From Ctena decussata (Eukaryota; Mollusca; Bivalvia; Lucinida; Lucinidae), in contig OZ022511.1 in NCBI GenBank assembly GCA_963989385.1, positions 6,324,001 to 6,388,000 on the forward strand: DNA of 64,000 nt, written 5' to 3'. Position 1 is the stretch's first letter, and each line of letters opens with the position of its first letter. Shown piece after piece: positions 10,676 to 23,900 of the stretch. The notes beneath the pieces were generated by a model that did not search any database, was not told the origin of the DNA, and saw only the letters and a list, made by a program, of their open reading frames with translations. Both the position numbers and the translations under genes were made by a program.

Positions 10676-11754
10676 CAGAAAGTACATAAACAATTAAAGT
10701 GACATTTGATTTCATACTCACAAATCAGTCAACACTGCCTAATAATCTATTACAAAAATCCACAACTAAGGTTAGATCAGGCTGCCATAACACAAAAATC
10801 AATTATGTCCGCTAATAATCACAATATGGCTGCTGAGGCTGACGTCTTAATAAAACAAGTATCTGGTTCCAATAATCAAATTAACTAATCCTTTACACAC
10901 TGATCTTTAGCCTAGAATAATGATTTGACTGAATATACTTTCGATTTTGTCGATATCCTGAATTTGGCTCAAAACAACTGACACTGCACACGATAAACGT
11001 CACGCAGACAGTTCGCGAATTGTCGATTTCATCATCACCGGCTACACATTTCTAGAGCATTCAACTTACTTTGACTTTCTCTTGGGATACCAGGTCACCA
11101 GTTATACTAACAGACTAATATTCCTGGACCCAAAATCCTTCACAAGCCAAACAAAATCTGTGAGCAACTTCTCCCCGGCTAACACAAAAGCACACTACAC
11201 GTAATATTGCCCTAAATTATTATGCTAAACTTGGCATTCTCCCAAACCTAATAATCAACCTAGTTTCGAGACAACTGTCAGTCTAAATTTAGCTGGCGGT
11301 TTATCCCATATATACAATATCTCACATATGCAAAAAATATTTTATAAAGCGGTCAAAGTATGCTTACACATGCAATGTTGAGGGAAAAGAATGATAGAAA
11401 ACATAAAACTAGTGTTTTTGCATAGCGCGAACCTGAATGACCGCACTGCATCGTACCTGAAAGAAAGCAGCCGCACTGGCCAATCAGAACTAAGACAAGC
11501 TTGTGTTTTTTTAAAATGGGGCGCGCTAAAACTGCTCTGACGAAAATAATTGAATTTGCAAACAACGTTGGCCCAGATAAGGCGGCTCATTATAAGTTTT
11601 GTAGCAAAAGGCTATGTGGCATAGCGCTACGACATAGTGCTCTGTGACGCTACGTATGAGGCCCTCCTGGGGGATTTGGGGAGCTGGGATGAAGGGAATT
11701 GGGGACAGTGGTTGGGGAGCACTGACAATTATTTTAAGGAAACTGGGGAGCAAG

Positions 11755-11945
11755 CTCTTAATTTTGGCTGGATAACTTTCAGTGCCGGGGCGTCTTACTA
11801 ATTGGTATAATATAAGGGCAAGGACCTGATGTGCTTGCAGTAGGTGCGGGTGGGGGTTGTTTCGATTTTTTTCTCTCGACTATTATTTTTCTTCTCTTTC
11901 ACGGTCTCAGAGAGCTGTTAAACCCCAAACAACCGATTAATCTGA
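11755..11945 (+). mobile_element. SINE-like repeat G, second copy
   Basis: It shares GCTGGATAACTTTCAGTGCC, GGGCAAGGACCTGATGTGCT, GCAGTAGGTGCGGGTGGG and an AAACCCCAAACAACC tail with 8385-8640. Confidence 0.6.
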
Positions 11946-12013
11946 ATTTTGAGGAGCTGGAGAGCACTGTCAGACTGTGATTTGTCAAAGTGTTTTGGAT
12001 TCTGGGGCTGCGC

Positions 12014-12041
12014 CACACACACACACACACACACAATTTCA
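12014..12041. repeat. (CA)n microsatellite
   Basis: About 13 CA dinucleotides in a row. Confidence 0.9.
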
Positions 12042-12319
12042 TGATATCAATATTATCAATTCTTATACCCAAATTCTTGCCAAAAAGTACTCTGAAAAAA
12101 AAAAACAAAACAAAAAAAAAAAAAACAGGTTTTGCTCCAGCCCAACTCTCCCATACAAGCACCTACCAATATAGACTAGCACTAGTCTGATAATGAAAAA
12201 GGTTTTCCGTTAAACAGAAAAAGAAGTAAACATTTGCTTCTTTTCTCTGACCAGTTCAATAATGAATATCCGACTCTCTCAGTTTTTGACATGAACAGAT
12301 GTCATAAATACATAGTATT

Positions 12320-12750
12320 ACATAAAAGAGACAGAGAATTAAATTTCCGGAATTAAACTATTTGAAAATGAACCATAGGTTTGAGAAAATCACACTGTTC
12401 CATTGAATGATTTTAGGTAGCAATTCACTTATAATTCGAGAGGAGCATGGCATACACTGTAAGCCATAGCCTACTCTTTTCGAGTTGTAAATGAGATGAC
12501 ACCGTAGATCTGTTACCATAGCAACTATGGAATTAGCAACTGATGTGCGTAGTGCCTTGGCAGAATGACGTTTCGATGACGTCACTAAGACATCAATATA
12601 AGCTCTAAATTGCTATAGTATGATATGTGAAGTCACTGATTTCGGAGGTAAACAGTGTATGCCATGCTCCGCCATATTTTCAATGACATTACAAATTGAA
12701 ATTCTTTACAGAAACTTCAGGTTTTCTCAAACAACTATAATTTTTCTCTA
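12320..12750. repeat. Dispersed repeat H
   Basis: GCTCCGCCATATTTTCAATG through CAGAAACTTCAGGTTTTC and the TCTGTTACCATAGCAACTA / TGCCTTGGCAGAATGACG region recur, partly rearranged, in 62020-62280 inside the 60498-63395 transposon. Open frames are short and not conserved. Confidence 0.5.
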
Positions 12751-13435
12751 GTGTTAAAAGCGGTACGGACATAAACCACTTATGCCAATATTAAATTAGG
12801 GAGTTACCCCCACCACAAGGAGTTTCCCAACGTCTCCAAGATATCCATCATAAACTATCTCAACACTTAAAAGCGACAGGTCAGCTTTTTTGTCGGCTTT
12901 TAAATTGTCTTTCACGAGAACGTTTATTTATTTATTTTTGTTGTTGTTGTTATTGTAAAATAGATCCTGTCTAACAATGAACTATCTGATTAATTTGCAC
13001 GGATGCGGGTTATTTGCGTACAAGCCTTAAAGGCCCATGAGATACCGCTGCAAGCTTCTGATCTCACCATAGTTGCGACATTTTAAATGACCGCGATAAA
13101 CAAGCTTTAAAGGCCCCATTTCTCTGTAAGCATGAAAAATGTTATCGTAAGGTATCGCTGCAAGCTTCTCACAAACGAAACAAATAAAACTTCCTCGAGT
13201 TTCGCATGATAAAATTTTGAAATTTATACACTTGAATACAACATTTAGTAAAAGTACAATGTACAGGCATGGGGCCCGACTCATTGTGTTTAGACGTTTT
13301 TACCGTTGGGAGGACTATGGAGCCGCTTAAAATGATCTACTGTTGATTTGATAAACTTGAACAAAATTGTAGAAATACAATGTACAAACGTGGGTTTAGC
13401 TGTTCCATTCACTGTCCGGGCCGCTTTTGTTTTTA

Positions 13436-14078
13436 CACGGTGGGTATCCGATAAACGGAGCCACTGGCTCCGCACCTTACATATTATGGAGAACCTCCGC
13501 GTTACGTGCGGCTCTGAAGTTCAAGCTGGGAAAAGTGTGACAGCAAGAGGAAGGTCTGCCGTTTCTTGATTTTTATCTGTTGTCGCATTCCATAAACGGA
13601 GCTACACTACACAAACGGAGCCACACCCTTTTGGTGCAGATTTCGTGCAGTTTCGCGCAGTTTCGTTCAGAAAACAGATCGGGGTAATTTGGGAACTATA
13701 CCAATCAAACTTTCAAGTCCACATAGTTGGTCCGTTTGTGGGGAAAATGTAATGACTTTTCTCGTGCTCAATGCCGCTGAATGATTAGACTCACTGTAAG
13801 ACTCGCCTCCGAACAACTATTTTCATAGAAAGCCAAGTGACATTAACACACCCTTAGAACTAGGCACGCAGCGTCAATTAAATGACATGACCATCTAATG
13901 CATTCTGCTTTTCCCCATTTAATCTCTGAAACAACAGATAAAAATAGAGAAACGCTAGACCTACCTTTTGTTGTCATACTTTTCCCAGCTACAACTTCAG
14001 AGCCGCACGTGACGCGGAAGTTCTGCATGCGATTTAATGCGGAGCCACTGGCTCCGGTTATCGAGATAACCCACCGTG
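13436..14078. mobile_element. Inverted-repeat DNA transposon, 5-bp TSD (TTTTA), CACGGTGGGT ends
   Basis: The ends are CACGGTGGGTATCCGATAAA and (complement of right end) CACGGTGGGTTATCTCGATA. Flanks are TTTTA at 13431-13435 and TTTTA at 14079-14083. The arms, about 150 bp each, include GGAGCCACTGGCTCCG and TGCGGCTCTGAAGTT segments. There is no transposase frame. It is a member of the CAC/5-bp set described in the findings. Confidence 0.85.
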
Positions 14079-14479
14079 TTTTACTGCACCACTCAACGGG
14101 GAGCCAGGAAAAGAAAATTTTGTGGTTTTTCTTTAACGTTATGCCAGTTATATGGATCAACCATATTTTATCATCCAACGTGAAGCTTTAAATGCTTTTT
14201 CGTAATGATTTTACCACTGATGGGACTATGGAAGTCACTGGATTTAAATATCGGACGATATTTTCCTAAAAAAACTTCAACAAGTTGATTTTGATATGCG
14301 TGAAGGAACAGTCCGATAAGGGTCTACAGTCTACACACTATTACGTTAGCAGCCTGACCAGCTTAATAACTGGGTCAGTGATACAAGAGAAAGAAGTCTG
14401 ATACATAATTTGTTACTGTTATTCTTATGTTGTGTCCCTTGAATGCATGAAGAAGAATATATGACTAAAGAATTTAAAT

Positions 14480-14580
14480 CTACAGCACAGTTGGACGGAC
14501 ACTCGGCGCCAGGTGTTTGCAACTATGATTACGTACCGCTGAGCTAATAGGAGAACTGAAACAGAACGGAACAGATCTAC
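14480..14580. repeat. Dispersed repeat I (GGCGCCA...TTACGTACCG)
   Basis: TTGGACGGACACTCGGCGCC, then TGCAACTATGATTACGTACC and GAGAACTGAAACAGAACG, recurs at 47200-47305 and 48450-48560, where it ends in (GAACT)n. Confidence 0.65.
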
Positions 14581-14681
14581 TTTAACAAAAACGATTTTAA
14601 GAGTATATGTATCGTATTTTAAAAATATCCAGTTGCAAATTGAGTGGCATAAACTCGTGAAATAGTTATTCACCCCTGATT

Positions 14682-14846
14682 AACTATGTGTATACAAAAG
14701 CTGTTACAACACGAAAAGAGCTGCCACGAAACGAAAAAGACTCATAGATATCAAACGACCTGGACCAGGTCGTTTGGTAACTATGACTTTTTCGTTTCGT
14801 AACAGCTCTTTTTCGTTTTGTAACATCCTTGAAAACATAGTTAACC
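14682..14846. mobile_element. Palindromic MITE
   Basis: Inverted arms AACTATGTGTATACAAAAGC / CATCCTTGAAAACATAGTT flank a core GATATCAAACGACCTGG / CCAGGTCGTTTGGTAACTA. TTTTTCGTTTCGTAACAGCT pairs with ACACGAAAAGAGCTGCCACG. Confidence 0.75.
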
Positions 14847-14934
14847 ACGTGTGGTTATTGTAAAAGACTGTGATTGGCCAATATCATAAAGGCTTTCTAT
14901 AAGAAATGCTGATAAATGATTGGAGTTAATTTAG

Positions 14935-15205
14935 TTGGCAACCCAAATGACCTACTTTCGATATCCTTAAATAGATAATGAAGGGAGATTCTCTGGCAGC
15001 AAGGAACACATCAGAGAAATGAAACTTGCAGACTCGGTTTAAATGAAAATAGCAGACTCGGTGTAAATGACTGTTCATGCGCAGTTTTGTTACGTTTGAA
15101 CACTGTCCACCCCGTCTCATCGGCTTCAGCGAAACTTTGTTTTCAAATGAACTCAGAAAGGACGGAATGAGCCCAAAGGACCAGAAAAAAATCTGCAATA
15201 AGACG
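14935..15205 (+). repeat. Dispersed repeat J
   Basis: It contains AGACTCGGTTTAAATGAAAA, TCATCGGCTTCAGCGAAACT and CCCAAAGGACCAGAAAAAAA TCTGCA. The same order is seen at 27165-27350 and 27425-27610, and inverted pieces occur at 61783-61880 and 62346-62520. Confidence 0.7.
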
Positions 15206-16081
15206 TAAAACCAGGAGGCTTTTTATGGCTGTATTATGATGGAAAAATACGGTCATTTGGTTTAAAATATAATTATACTTTTATTCCTTTTGTAATAATG
15301 AAATAGAAGAGAAATGAATTCAAGAAGGATTCTATTCTATTCTATCCCATAACTTCAAGAAGGATAAACGTTAATAATAAAAGCAACTTTGGGAAAATCA
15401 CATATAACGGGATTTAAGGCTAATAAAAAGTAAGAATTCCAAAATTAACAAGAAAATTAATTTTAGATAGAATCATATCGAATTTGGTATCAAAATAAAG
15501 GTAATTCTAAGCTGATGACAAATTTGTAGATATTATGTTTCTAACTTAAAATTTAATACAAAAATATAACTTTTCGACATATAAAATTTGCTATTTCTCT
15601 GTAAATATTTCAAATTTCTTATGGCTTTTAGTTGTTTTGAAACGTAAGTGATTAATCTTAAGGCAACTGGCAAGCCAGCCGTCATAATCATAATCCCAAA
15701 GCCATTTTCATTCACAAGCTAAGTGCCACTCATGGGAGCGAGTGATTTTAGCCGACACGAGCGACAGTTTGGCAGCGGTATTTTGGTTGTCAAAGAAAGG
15801 TGAGACGCTCTGGAATTTTGGCATGATATGCTCTCAGGCAAGTAATTATCACACCTGAAATGGGGGTTGCGATATAAGCTCTAGTCCTTTCCGTGGTCTT
15901 CACACAACTTCATCAGAAGACATACAGTGAACATTGCAATAAAAAAAAGGACTAGGACGAATATCGTGTTCTTCATTATTTCAGAAATAAACCCCCCAAT
16001 TTCCAACTCATAAAAGCTGCAACACGACACTTAAAGTCTCCATAGTACTACCAGTGGTAAAAGCATCTAAGCACAAAAGTT
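15206..16081. other. No gene seen
   Basis: AT-rich. At 16035-16075 a segment TCTCCATAGTACTACCAGTG recurs near 53588 and, inverted, near 13295 and 14205, so it belongs to a small dispersed repeat. Confidence 0.4.
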
Positions 16082-16319
16082 TGAGCCGCGACACGAGAAA
16101 TCCAACAAAGTGGTTGTGCGCCCAGCGAAGACTCAGATCAGCCTGGGCATCCAGCCAGTCTGATCAGAGTCTTCGCTGTCCGTACGGAGGTAGCTTAGTA
16201 CCATAACTACCCTTTAAGCGCTTAGCGAAGAGTCTTATCAGTCTCGGCGGATGCCCATGCTGATCTGTGGCTGCGCTGGGCGCACAACCACTTTGTTGGT
16301 TTTCCCGTGTCGTGGCTCA
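16082..16319. mobile_element. Palindromic MITE, family A
   Basis: Ends TGAGCCGCGACACGAGAAAT and CCCGTGTCGTGGCTCA. It is full length (238 bp) with the same inner inverted CAGATCAGCCTGGGCATCC segments as 5014-5252. Confidence 0.9.
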
Positions 16320-16535
16320 AAATAATTAAACCTCCGCGTTTAGTGATACATGCGAAATGCGGGATAATGCGCATATACTGAATCATATAACTGGCCAAAA
16401 CTAGGGGAACATGTTTTTAGACAAGAGGACAATGGAGTCCTGTATCGCTTCCCTTAGAATCCAGCTCAAAGGACCCAAATTTAAACCGGAAGTTGATACC
16501 AACACCATGGCTCATGGAGGACTATTTAAGTAACA

Positions 16536-17449
16536 TACGAGGGGCGTTCGAAAAGTTTTGCAAATGGCCTTATGACTTTGGTTAGGACCATGCTGGGTAC
16601 AACTGCTATGCATGTACTGAAAGCACTGCATTTTGTCTTTACAATAATACCAAACACTATACAAAGACACTTTTCTTTATTGAGTTACAACGCATTTTAA
16701 TAGGTCCCAGTCATACCACTGGGCTAATTTTATATGTAAAATCTTTTCAGTGTTAGGCATTCAAGTCAAATATCCTTGTAAATACCAAATTAATCTTTGT
16801 CATTTGCTTGTACATCGTTGCCTATAATATCCATACAAAAGTTAGAAGTGCGGCAACTGTTATCGATTTTTTCCTTGCAAAGCAATGCGCAGTTCTTATG
16901 ACGTTATTGAATTTTACGTTAACGTCATTTTTGAAAGCTTGCAGAGGCTTCATTTTTGGCATTAATTTGAATTTGTTGACAGGTTTTCGTTGACCCATGT
17001 AAATGCTCTCGCCGACAATATTTTGAATGCTAATACACTTGTTTTCATTACAAAATCATCAAATTTCAGTAGAAATGGAGAAATTGCTATAGCATAAAGT
17101 ATGGATAATCCATATTCACGGCCCTGTACGGAAGCCAGATTAAAACTTATTTCCGCGATATTTACAGAACAACATTGTCTGGGCATTGTCTTTAACTAAC
17201 AAAGATAAAAAGATATCAAAGGCTGCTGATATGTAAATTACGGCCTACTAAAGTAAAATTCTGCAGTGTCTTTAGGGTATACCCTTTTCAAAGAAGTTAA
17301 AAATGCGTCCTTTTTTTAAAAATGCACCTTGTTTGCAGAATTCTCTTTGCATAATACAGCTTTATGTGTTTTTGCAATCAGAAGTTCTGCCTGTATGGTG
17401 GTTACCGAGAAATTACGTCATTTGCAAAACTTTTCGAACACCCCTCGTA
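16536..17449. mobile_element. Mariner/Tc1-type non-autonomous element with TA target
   Basis: Perfect-looking ~28-bp terminal repeats CGAGGGGCGTTCGAAAAGTT (left) and, complemented, CGAGGGGTGTTCGAAAAGTT (right) are bounded by TA at 16536-16537 and TA at 17448-17449. The GAGGGG-GTTCGAAAAGTTTTGCAAATG terminus is of the mariner type. The 910-bp interior has no transposase-length frame, so it must be mobilised in trans or is dead. Confidence 0.85.
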
Positions 17450-17575
17450 TATATATTTTTTTGTAAAATATCTATCATTATATCTGCACTGCAAAGGCAG
17501 TTATTGCCATTTTGTTTTAATTTTCCAGTTGGAAGGCAATGACTTTACAAGTTACCATAGCAGCAAAATAATAAT

Positions 17576-17606
<31 letters not shown>

Positions 17607-18081
17607 GCACAAAACAGTACTTTTGTGGCGGGTTACGCAAAGAACAAAATCACCTTTTCCAGCAACCTGGCCCCGAGGTTATAAATTGATGCAGAACCCG
17701 CTGTATGGTAGCAGGACTCTTAGCTTAGTAACATAGTTGGTTTGGCTTTACCGGGCGTGCCAGTCGCACGTTTCTATTTTGCCGTCTTGAACGCCGGTCA
17801 CATTTCATACACCTTTCATACACGCAGCCCCAGCTCGTGGTACCCTTGTCCGCTGAGCCTCCACCCCGAGAGGGACAAAGGTTTCTTAGTCTCATTTGAA
17901 AGCTTAGAATGTGAAGATTTCGATTCTGTTTGTCTTCCGCCTGTACAGGTGTCCGTTTGCATTTTAGACAACTTGGAACAGACCCACCCTCTTGCCAGCA
18001 TAAGCGAGTTTGTAAACCATAAAATTGACACCATACCAGGGCAGATATATGAAAACATTGTACATTCATGAAGTTTGGCAC
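17450..18081. other. No gene assigned; poly-A tract
   Basis: A poly-A tract lies at about 17580-17603. Overlapping frames on both strands at 17725-18240 (171 codons minus, 109 codons plus) have no recognisable domain, and the minus one runs into the transposon at 18087. A host exon cannot be excluded. Confidence 0.35.
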
Positions 18082-18086
18082 AATGA

Positions 18087-20212
18087 CACGGCCGCTTATC
18101 TCCGTCAGCACAACACCGTGTTGTGTATAGGAAAATGTGCAGGAGATTTCCGGTGGTTCTGCAGGCGATTCGAAAATAAAGGTCAGGAAAGGTAGGTGTC
18201 TCGGTTTAAAAGGGATATATTCTTTTCCAGCGTAAAACAAAAGAAAAGGAAAATGTCATGCAACCCTTCAATCGTTTTTCTATGTATACGAGTCTTGATC
18301 GAAGCCAGATTCTCAGTTATACAACAGATTTCCATTTTTTCCCGGAGCGAGGTCATGGAGGTGGCTGTTTTGTTGACATGCAAACATTTCAAATTTGCAT
18401 TCCTGAAGTCGCCGAGTATCTATGTTTTCATCTATCACCTGTATATTAAAGGTCTCTCATATAAGTACCAGTAACGAGCCTAAACAGAATTTGCTACTTT
18501 CCTTCAGCCCAGATAATGAAAGTTGTTGTGGAATTCGTGATCCAGGAGATCGGTGGTGCTGAAGGCGATAGGTGGCGGTGCAGGAGATTGTTTTATCTTG
18601 TGCCACCAATGACCGTTTTTAACTGTTTTATAACGTAAATAATGTAGTAGCATGGCATGGTACAGATTCGCACAGCTTTCAGATTCGTACACTTGGTTGT
18701 ACAATGCCTCTGCTGCATTAAGCATGCTAATTTAATGAAAATAACGACTCCAGCAATCAGGGGATTGAATTATCAGTCAATCATTTGCACTGCAAAGCTT
18801 CTGTTAGAACTAAATGGTACGAAAGTAATGCTAGTTTGTCAGTTGGGTACTTACATTCATCCCACTTTCTTTGTTTAATTACATTGTGCACACGGCCACC
18901 AATCCAGCTCATTCATCGCATATACTAATGGGGCAAAACTTTCTGTTCCTTATTTTTGAGAAAAAATTCGATAGAACAGGCAATGTTATGCGATGGGACA
19001 TTCATTGGAATTTTGGACACAGGTATTGGTTTATAAAGAATTTTATGCTTGACCGTTTGAAATGCTTTGTAGCGGAGAAAAGGGCACTTTCTCCAACTTC
19101 AACGCAGTTTCTCCTTTCAGTCTGTGATCCAGAGCATTACTTTTAAGGTATGTTGTAGGTCGAAATCAAGGTTATCGCATAGCATTTTCGGGTTTAAAAA
19201 AGTGGCTACTAACAAGAAAAAAAGAACAAAAACAATTTTATTGAATTCAAGGTCCATCTCATTCATACTGCAAACAATGAGTGAGATAGACCTTAAATTC
19301 TATAAAAGCTTTAAATTTTCTTGTTAGTGAATATTTTTTGAAATCCGATAGTGCGAAAGTTTTGCCCCATTGGTATATGCGATGAATGAGCTGGATTGGT
19401 GGCCGTGTGCACAATGTAATTAAACAAAGAAAGTGGGACGAATGTAAGTACCCAATTGACAAACTAGCATTACTTTCGTACCATTTAGTTCTAACAGAAG
19501 CTTTGCAGTGCAAATGATTGACTGATAATTCAATCCCCTGATTGCTGGAGTCGTTATTTTCATTTTAATTAGCATGCTTAATGCAGCAGAGGCATTGGAC
19601 AACCAAGTGTACGAATCTGAAAGCTGTGCGAATCTGTACCATGCCATGCTACTACATTATTTACGTTATGAAACAGTTAAAAACGGTCATTGGTGGCACA
19701 ACATAAAGCAATCTCCTGCACCGCCACCTATCGCCTTCAGCACCACCGATCTCCTGGATCACGAATTCCACTACAACTTTCATTATCTGGGCTGAAGGAA
19801 GGTAGCAAATTCTGTTTAGGCTCATAACTGGTACGTATATGAGAGACCTTTAATATACAGGTGATAGATGAAAACATAAATACTCGGCGACTTCAGGAAT
19901 GCAAATTTGAAATGTTTGCATGTCAACAAAACGGCCACCTCCATGACCTCGCTCCGGGAAAAAATGGAAATCTGTTGTATAACTGAGAATCTGGCCTCGA
20001 TCAAGACTCGTATTCATAGAAAAACGATTGAAGGGTTGCATGACATTTTCCTTTTCTTTTGTTTTACGCTGGAAAAGAATATATCCCTTTTAAACCGAGA
20101 CACCTACCTTTCCTGACCTTTATTTTCGAATCGCCTGCAGAACCGCCGAAAATCTCCTGCTCATTTTCCTATACACAACACGGTGTTGTGCTGACGGAGA
20201 TAAGCGGCCGTG
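18087..20212. mobile_element. Long-inverted-repeat DNA transposon, 5-bp TSD (AATGA), CACGGCCGC ends
   Basis: Two arms of about 860 bp (18087-18947 and 19352-20212) are inverted copies with only scattered mismatches, around a ~400-bp loop. The ends are CACGGCCGCTTATCTCCGTC and its complement. Flanks are AATGA at 18082-18086 and AATGA at 20213-20217. The arms encode mirrored short frames (for example LNAAEAL-NQVYESESCANL), without a known domain. There is no transposase. The transcript would form a very long hairpin. Confidence 0.88.
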
Positions 20213-20269
20213 AATGATAGACAAAGCTGTTGTAAGCATTTTAAACGAGGATACAAAGCTAGAAAAGTT

Positions 20270-20704
20270 TGTTTATGGCGGCCATCTTGAATTTCAAAAT
20301 GGCGGCCACTTCAAAATGCATTTTACATGTTTTATGGCAAACACAATTAAAGATTATCCAAAATGTTAGTTTTATTTTTCTATACATGTTTATTTTAGCT
20401 TTAAGCATGGTGTACTTAATTCTGTTTGCTATTTCAACATTTGTGATCTATCTATGCTACTGGGCGTAGACATGACACGGATCAATACTCATCAGTTTTA
20501 TAGGTATAGATGGTAGTGAATGTTTTTGTCGCTCCACATGGTGGACAAAACTTAAAAAGAAAACACCGTTTTGCAATTACATTGTTTCTACAGCAAAGAA
20601 CACTTGTTTACAAGATAGTAACAAAAATCGTTTAAGTTGTTTCATTTTATTTGTATAAAATATATTACATGCCTAGCTATATTAAATGCTTAGCCCACAA
20701 ATTT
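20270..20704. other. No gene seen
   Basis: It starts with a duplicated ATGGCGGCCA / GGCGGCCATCTTGAATTTCA motif and is otherwise AT-rich. Confidence 0.4.
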
Positions 20705-20945
20705 TAAGGGTTGGTCAGGTCGGACGATGGAGCTGGGTAAATTCCAATGCCGGTATGTCCTATAAATTGGGTTACTGCAGGACAGTGGCCTACTGTGCTT
20801 CCAGTAGGTGCAGGTGGGGGTTTTGCATATATTTTCTCTCGTCCATCATCCCTTTTCTTTCTCCCTCTCTTTTTAGAGGCAGTTCAATATAGACTGAAAT
20901 ACTGTCTCAAAGAGTCTTTAAACCAAACCAACCAACCAACTAACC
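20705..20945 (+). mobile_element. SINE-like repeat G, third copy
   Basis: It matches 8385-8640 (GGTTGGTCAGGTCGGACGAT, CAGTAGGTGCAGGTGGGGGT, ATAGACTGAAATACTGTCTC) and ends in a clear (CCAA) tail, AAACCAAACCAACCAACCAA. Confidence 0.75.
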
Positions 20946-23900
20946 GAGTCATGAGAGGCAGAACACATTATTCAGTCCTGTTATATATTGTATTTATTTT
21001 AATACATAAAGCAATATATTGTTTTCAAAAGCAAAAGCAATCATATAAGATGTGTAACGTAGATAACAACGACACAAATACAATAAAACAACCAGGATCT
21101 TATGATAACTTGTAATTTAAAGTTTATAGTTTAGATTCTCATTGAACATATACTATCATGCATTTTCAAATCATGCCTTGTCGACAGAACTGATTGACAC
21201 CGTTCAAATGAGAGTTATGTAGCACTTGCAAATCAGCTGAATCGAGAATGAAATTTATTTTGTAAGAATTCATACGAATTCGACGAATGACTGTTAGACA
21301 CAGATAAAAGTTCAAATTGTCGATGGTGTTTCTTCATTGTGATCATACTTAATCTTAAGTAGCCCAACACAGAGCTACGAATTTTATATGTCTTCAAATT
21401 ATAATAATCTGAGTTAGATGGATTTTAAATGGAAGTCTAGCAGTAACGTTGAGTAACATTTTTGTAGTCTATACATAATTTAATTTAGCTTCAATGGTCC
21501 CGGGATAAAATGTGTAAAATTATGTGTAAAGGGTCATTTGCGGCCCACAATCTACCTTTCATTGCTTCATTATATACTTAAGATTGGTTGGTTGTCGTCC
21601 GTATATATACTTAAGAACTCAAATTCAAATACATGTATTATACATGTAATTAGATCTTGAAAAGTTCAAACATCTTAACAAGACACATGGGGGTCTTTAA
21701 AGATGAAGTAGTTTGCTCTTACTCCTTTACAAATGTACCACTATAGCAACAATACTAAAACAAGCATTTAAAACAAACATTTAAATCAGATTCAGCAAGT
21801 ATATATATTGGTGCGCATTTAACTGTAGTAAAACGTTTACCTTCTGAGCTGTAATCAACGTTACCTGTTTGTATAGCCCTCGTCATTAATACAGCAGCAT
21901 ATTACTGACATTAACCCAACCAATAGCAAATCTTTTAGATTTGAGGCCTTAAACTTTGAAGCTTAGAACAAAACTTAGAGTTTCCCATAATCCATCTGCT
22001 CCCAAGCTCTATTTATCACCGTCACATTACCATTTTTTTCCTGACCAAGTTATTTTCATGCCCTTTGCTTATTCCGTTATGCTTTTAGCAGTGCATACAC
22101 TTTTATGAAAGACTGATAACATTCAAACAACTTTCAATACATATATTGCTTTATTATTTGTTTGGATACAAGCAAAATGTTGTATCATCTTTATTTGTTA
22201 TGTCTGGCAAGATGCTGTTGATAAGCAGTAGGACTTTATAAATAATTCACCCTAAAATGATTGCAGCAAAATAGGCTGTTTAAGGCGAGATGATAAAAAT
22301 AACGTTTTGTATTAATCCCTGATAAGTAAAATTATAAATTACCTATTTTATTTGTTTAAGGCTTACTCAAAATGCCATATTACTACACCTTTGGTGGGAT
22401 GTATCAGTGAATTGCTCGACAAAATGGTTATAAACGTTACCCGTTGTGTCTTGTTGCCTTTTCTTCTCTTATCATGCTGCAAAACATTATAGGAGAAACA
22501 GGCTAATTAGCTTGGCCAATAAAGCCCTCATCATCATTGTCCTAAATTAATATTTTCCTTTTTCATTTGCAAATACACATTGATTGAACCATTTAAACTA
22601 ATCCTACTACTGATTCTTCAACTTGAAAAAAAATAATTAAAGAAAAAAAAAACCCTTTGTTAATAAAAAGAACATAAGGTTCCATGCTTTAGCAACTCTT
22701 TAAAGTACTGTTGAAAAGTATTTGTTACACGAGAAAAAGCAAAAGTAGTATTACGGGAATTAAGACAATCATAAAGGAAAATATCTCTCGAGCCCAACTC
22801 TAGCTTGCTGCATAGCAAATTACTCATCTCCTCGCATCAGTAGTACAGTAATTTCAATTTCATGTTTCTAATATTATACTCCAAAAGTCCTGCTTAACTG
22901 AGACATCATCGTTAGGAACATAAATAGACAATTCAATATAATCTTTGACATAATGTAATTATTTCCCGATTTTATCTAAAAATTTCAGGTTAGCAAGAAC
23001 ATTTTCCTTCGTAACGTAAACTGTCCCTATAATCTTAACAAGAAACAAACGTGCTCAACAAGAAAATGTTTAACTAACATTCAGTCAAAAAGAAAAAAAA
23101 CAACTTTTATTGTCAGTTCGCATTTCTCTTTTCAACAGTATTTATCTTAACATGCTCTTAAAATCCAAATTATTTTAATAAACACTATAACAATTTGTAC
23201 ATGTATTGTAGATTACCAGTGAAACTAGGCTTTTCTACATGAAAAATTCATGCACAAAGCTGATGAGGCAGTTTCCATACTAGACCAACTGCTTACTGTT
23301 TGTCATTTGATTTGATTCATGCATGAAAAATGCTGACCTACAACTACAGTGACTTTATGTAATGTATTTGGTTTGTTTTAAGACTTATGTAATGTCTTTG
23401 GTTTGTTTTAAGACTAACTATCAAGGATCTAATGCCAAAAGAAAGACAGCAAGTATGCTGAGTTGGGAAAGTACAACAGTAAATTTGTTGACCTATACAG
23501 CAAGAATCTAGAACACAACAACAAAACTGATTGTGTTCAGAATTTGTCCAAGTTACAATCAGTATAAGATTGGGATATTCTATTTTTGTCACGTATAAAA
23601 CACACACAGTGACACCGTAAACATAAATTGTAAAAGTGTCAACAAGTCTTAAGCAACCAGAGTTAATAAAATTGGTCAGAATATAATATGTGAGGTTTTG
23701 AAAATATTTGGGAACGTTGATTAGTTTACTGGAATGGAATAATATGATACATTGTTATTTACGTGACCTCCATAACAAAAGAAATCAAGCAGATTGTTAT
23801 TTTTCCAATTCCTTAAGAAAGCTCAATGGGCAAATGCTAGCAGGAAACATAACAAACTGATTTAGCGGCTATACCTTAATAGTATGGAAATATTCACAAG

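Noticed and set aside
17725..18240. 171-codon minus-strand frame and 109-codon plus-strand frame
   Set aside because: No recognisable domain. The minus frame crosses into the transposon end at 18087, and the two overlap in opposite senses, which favours chance.
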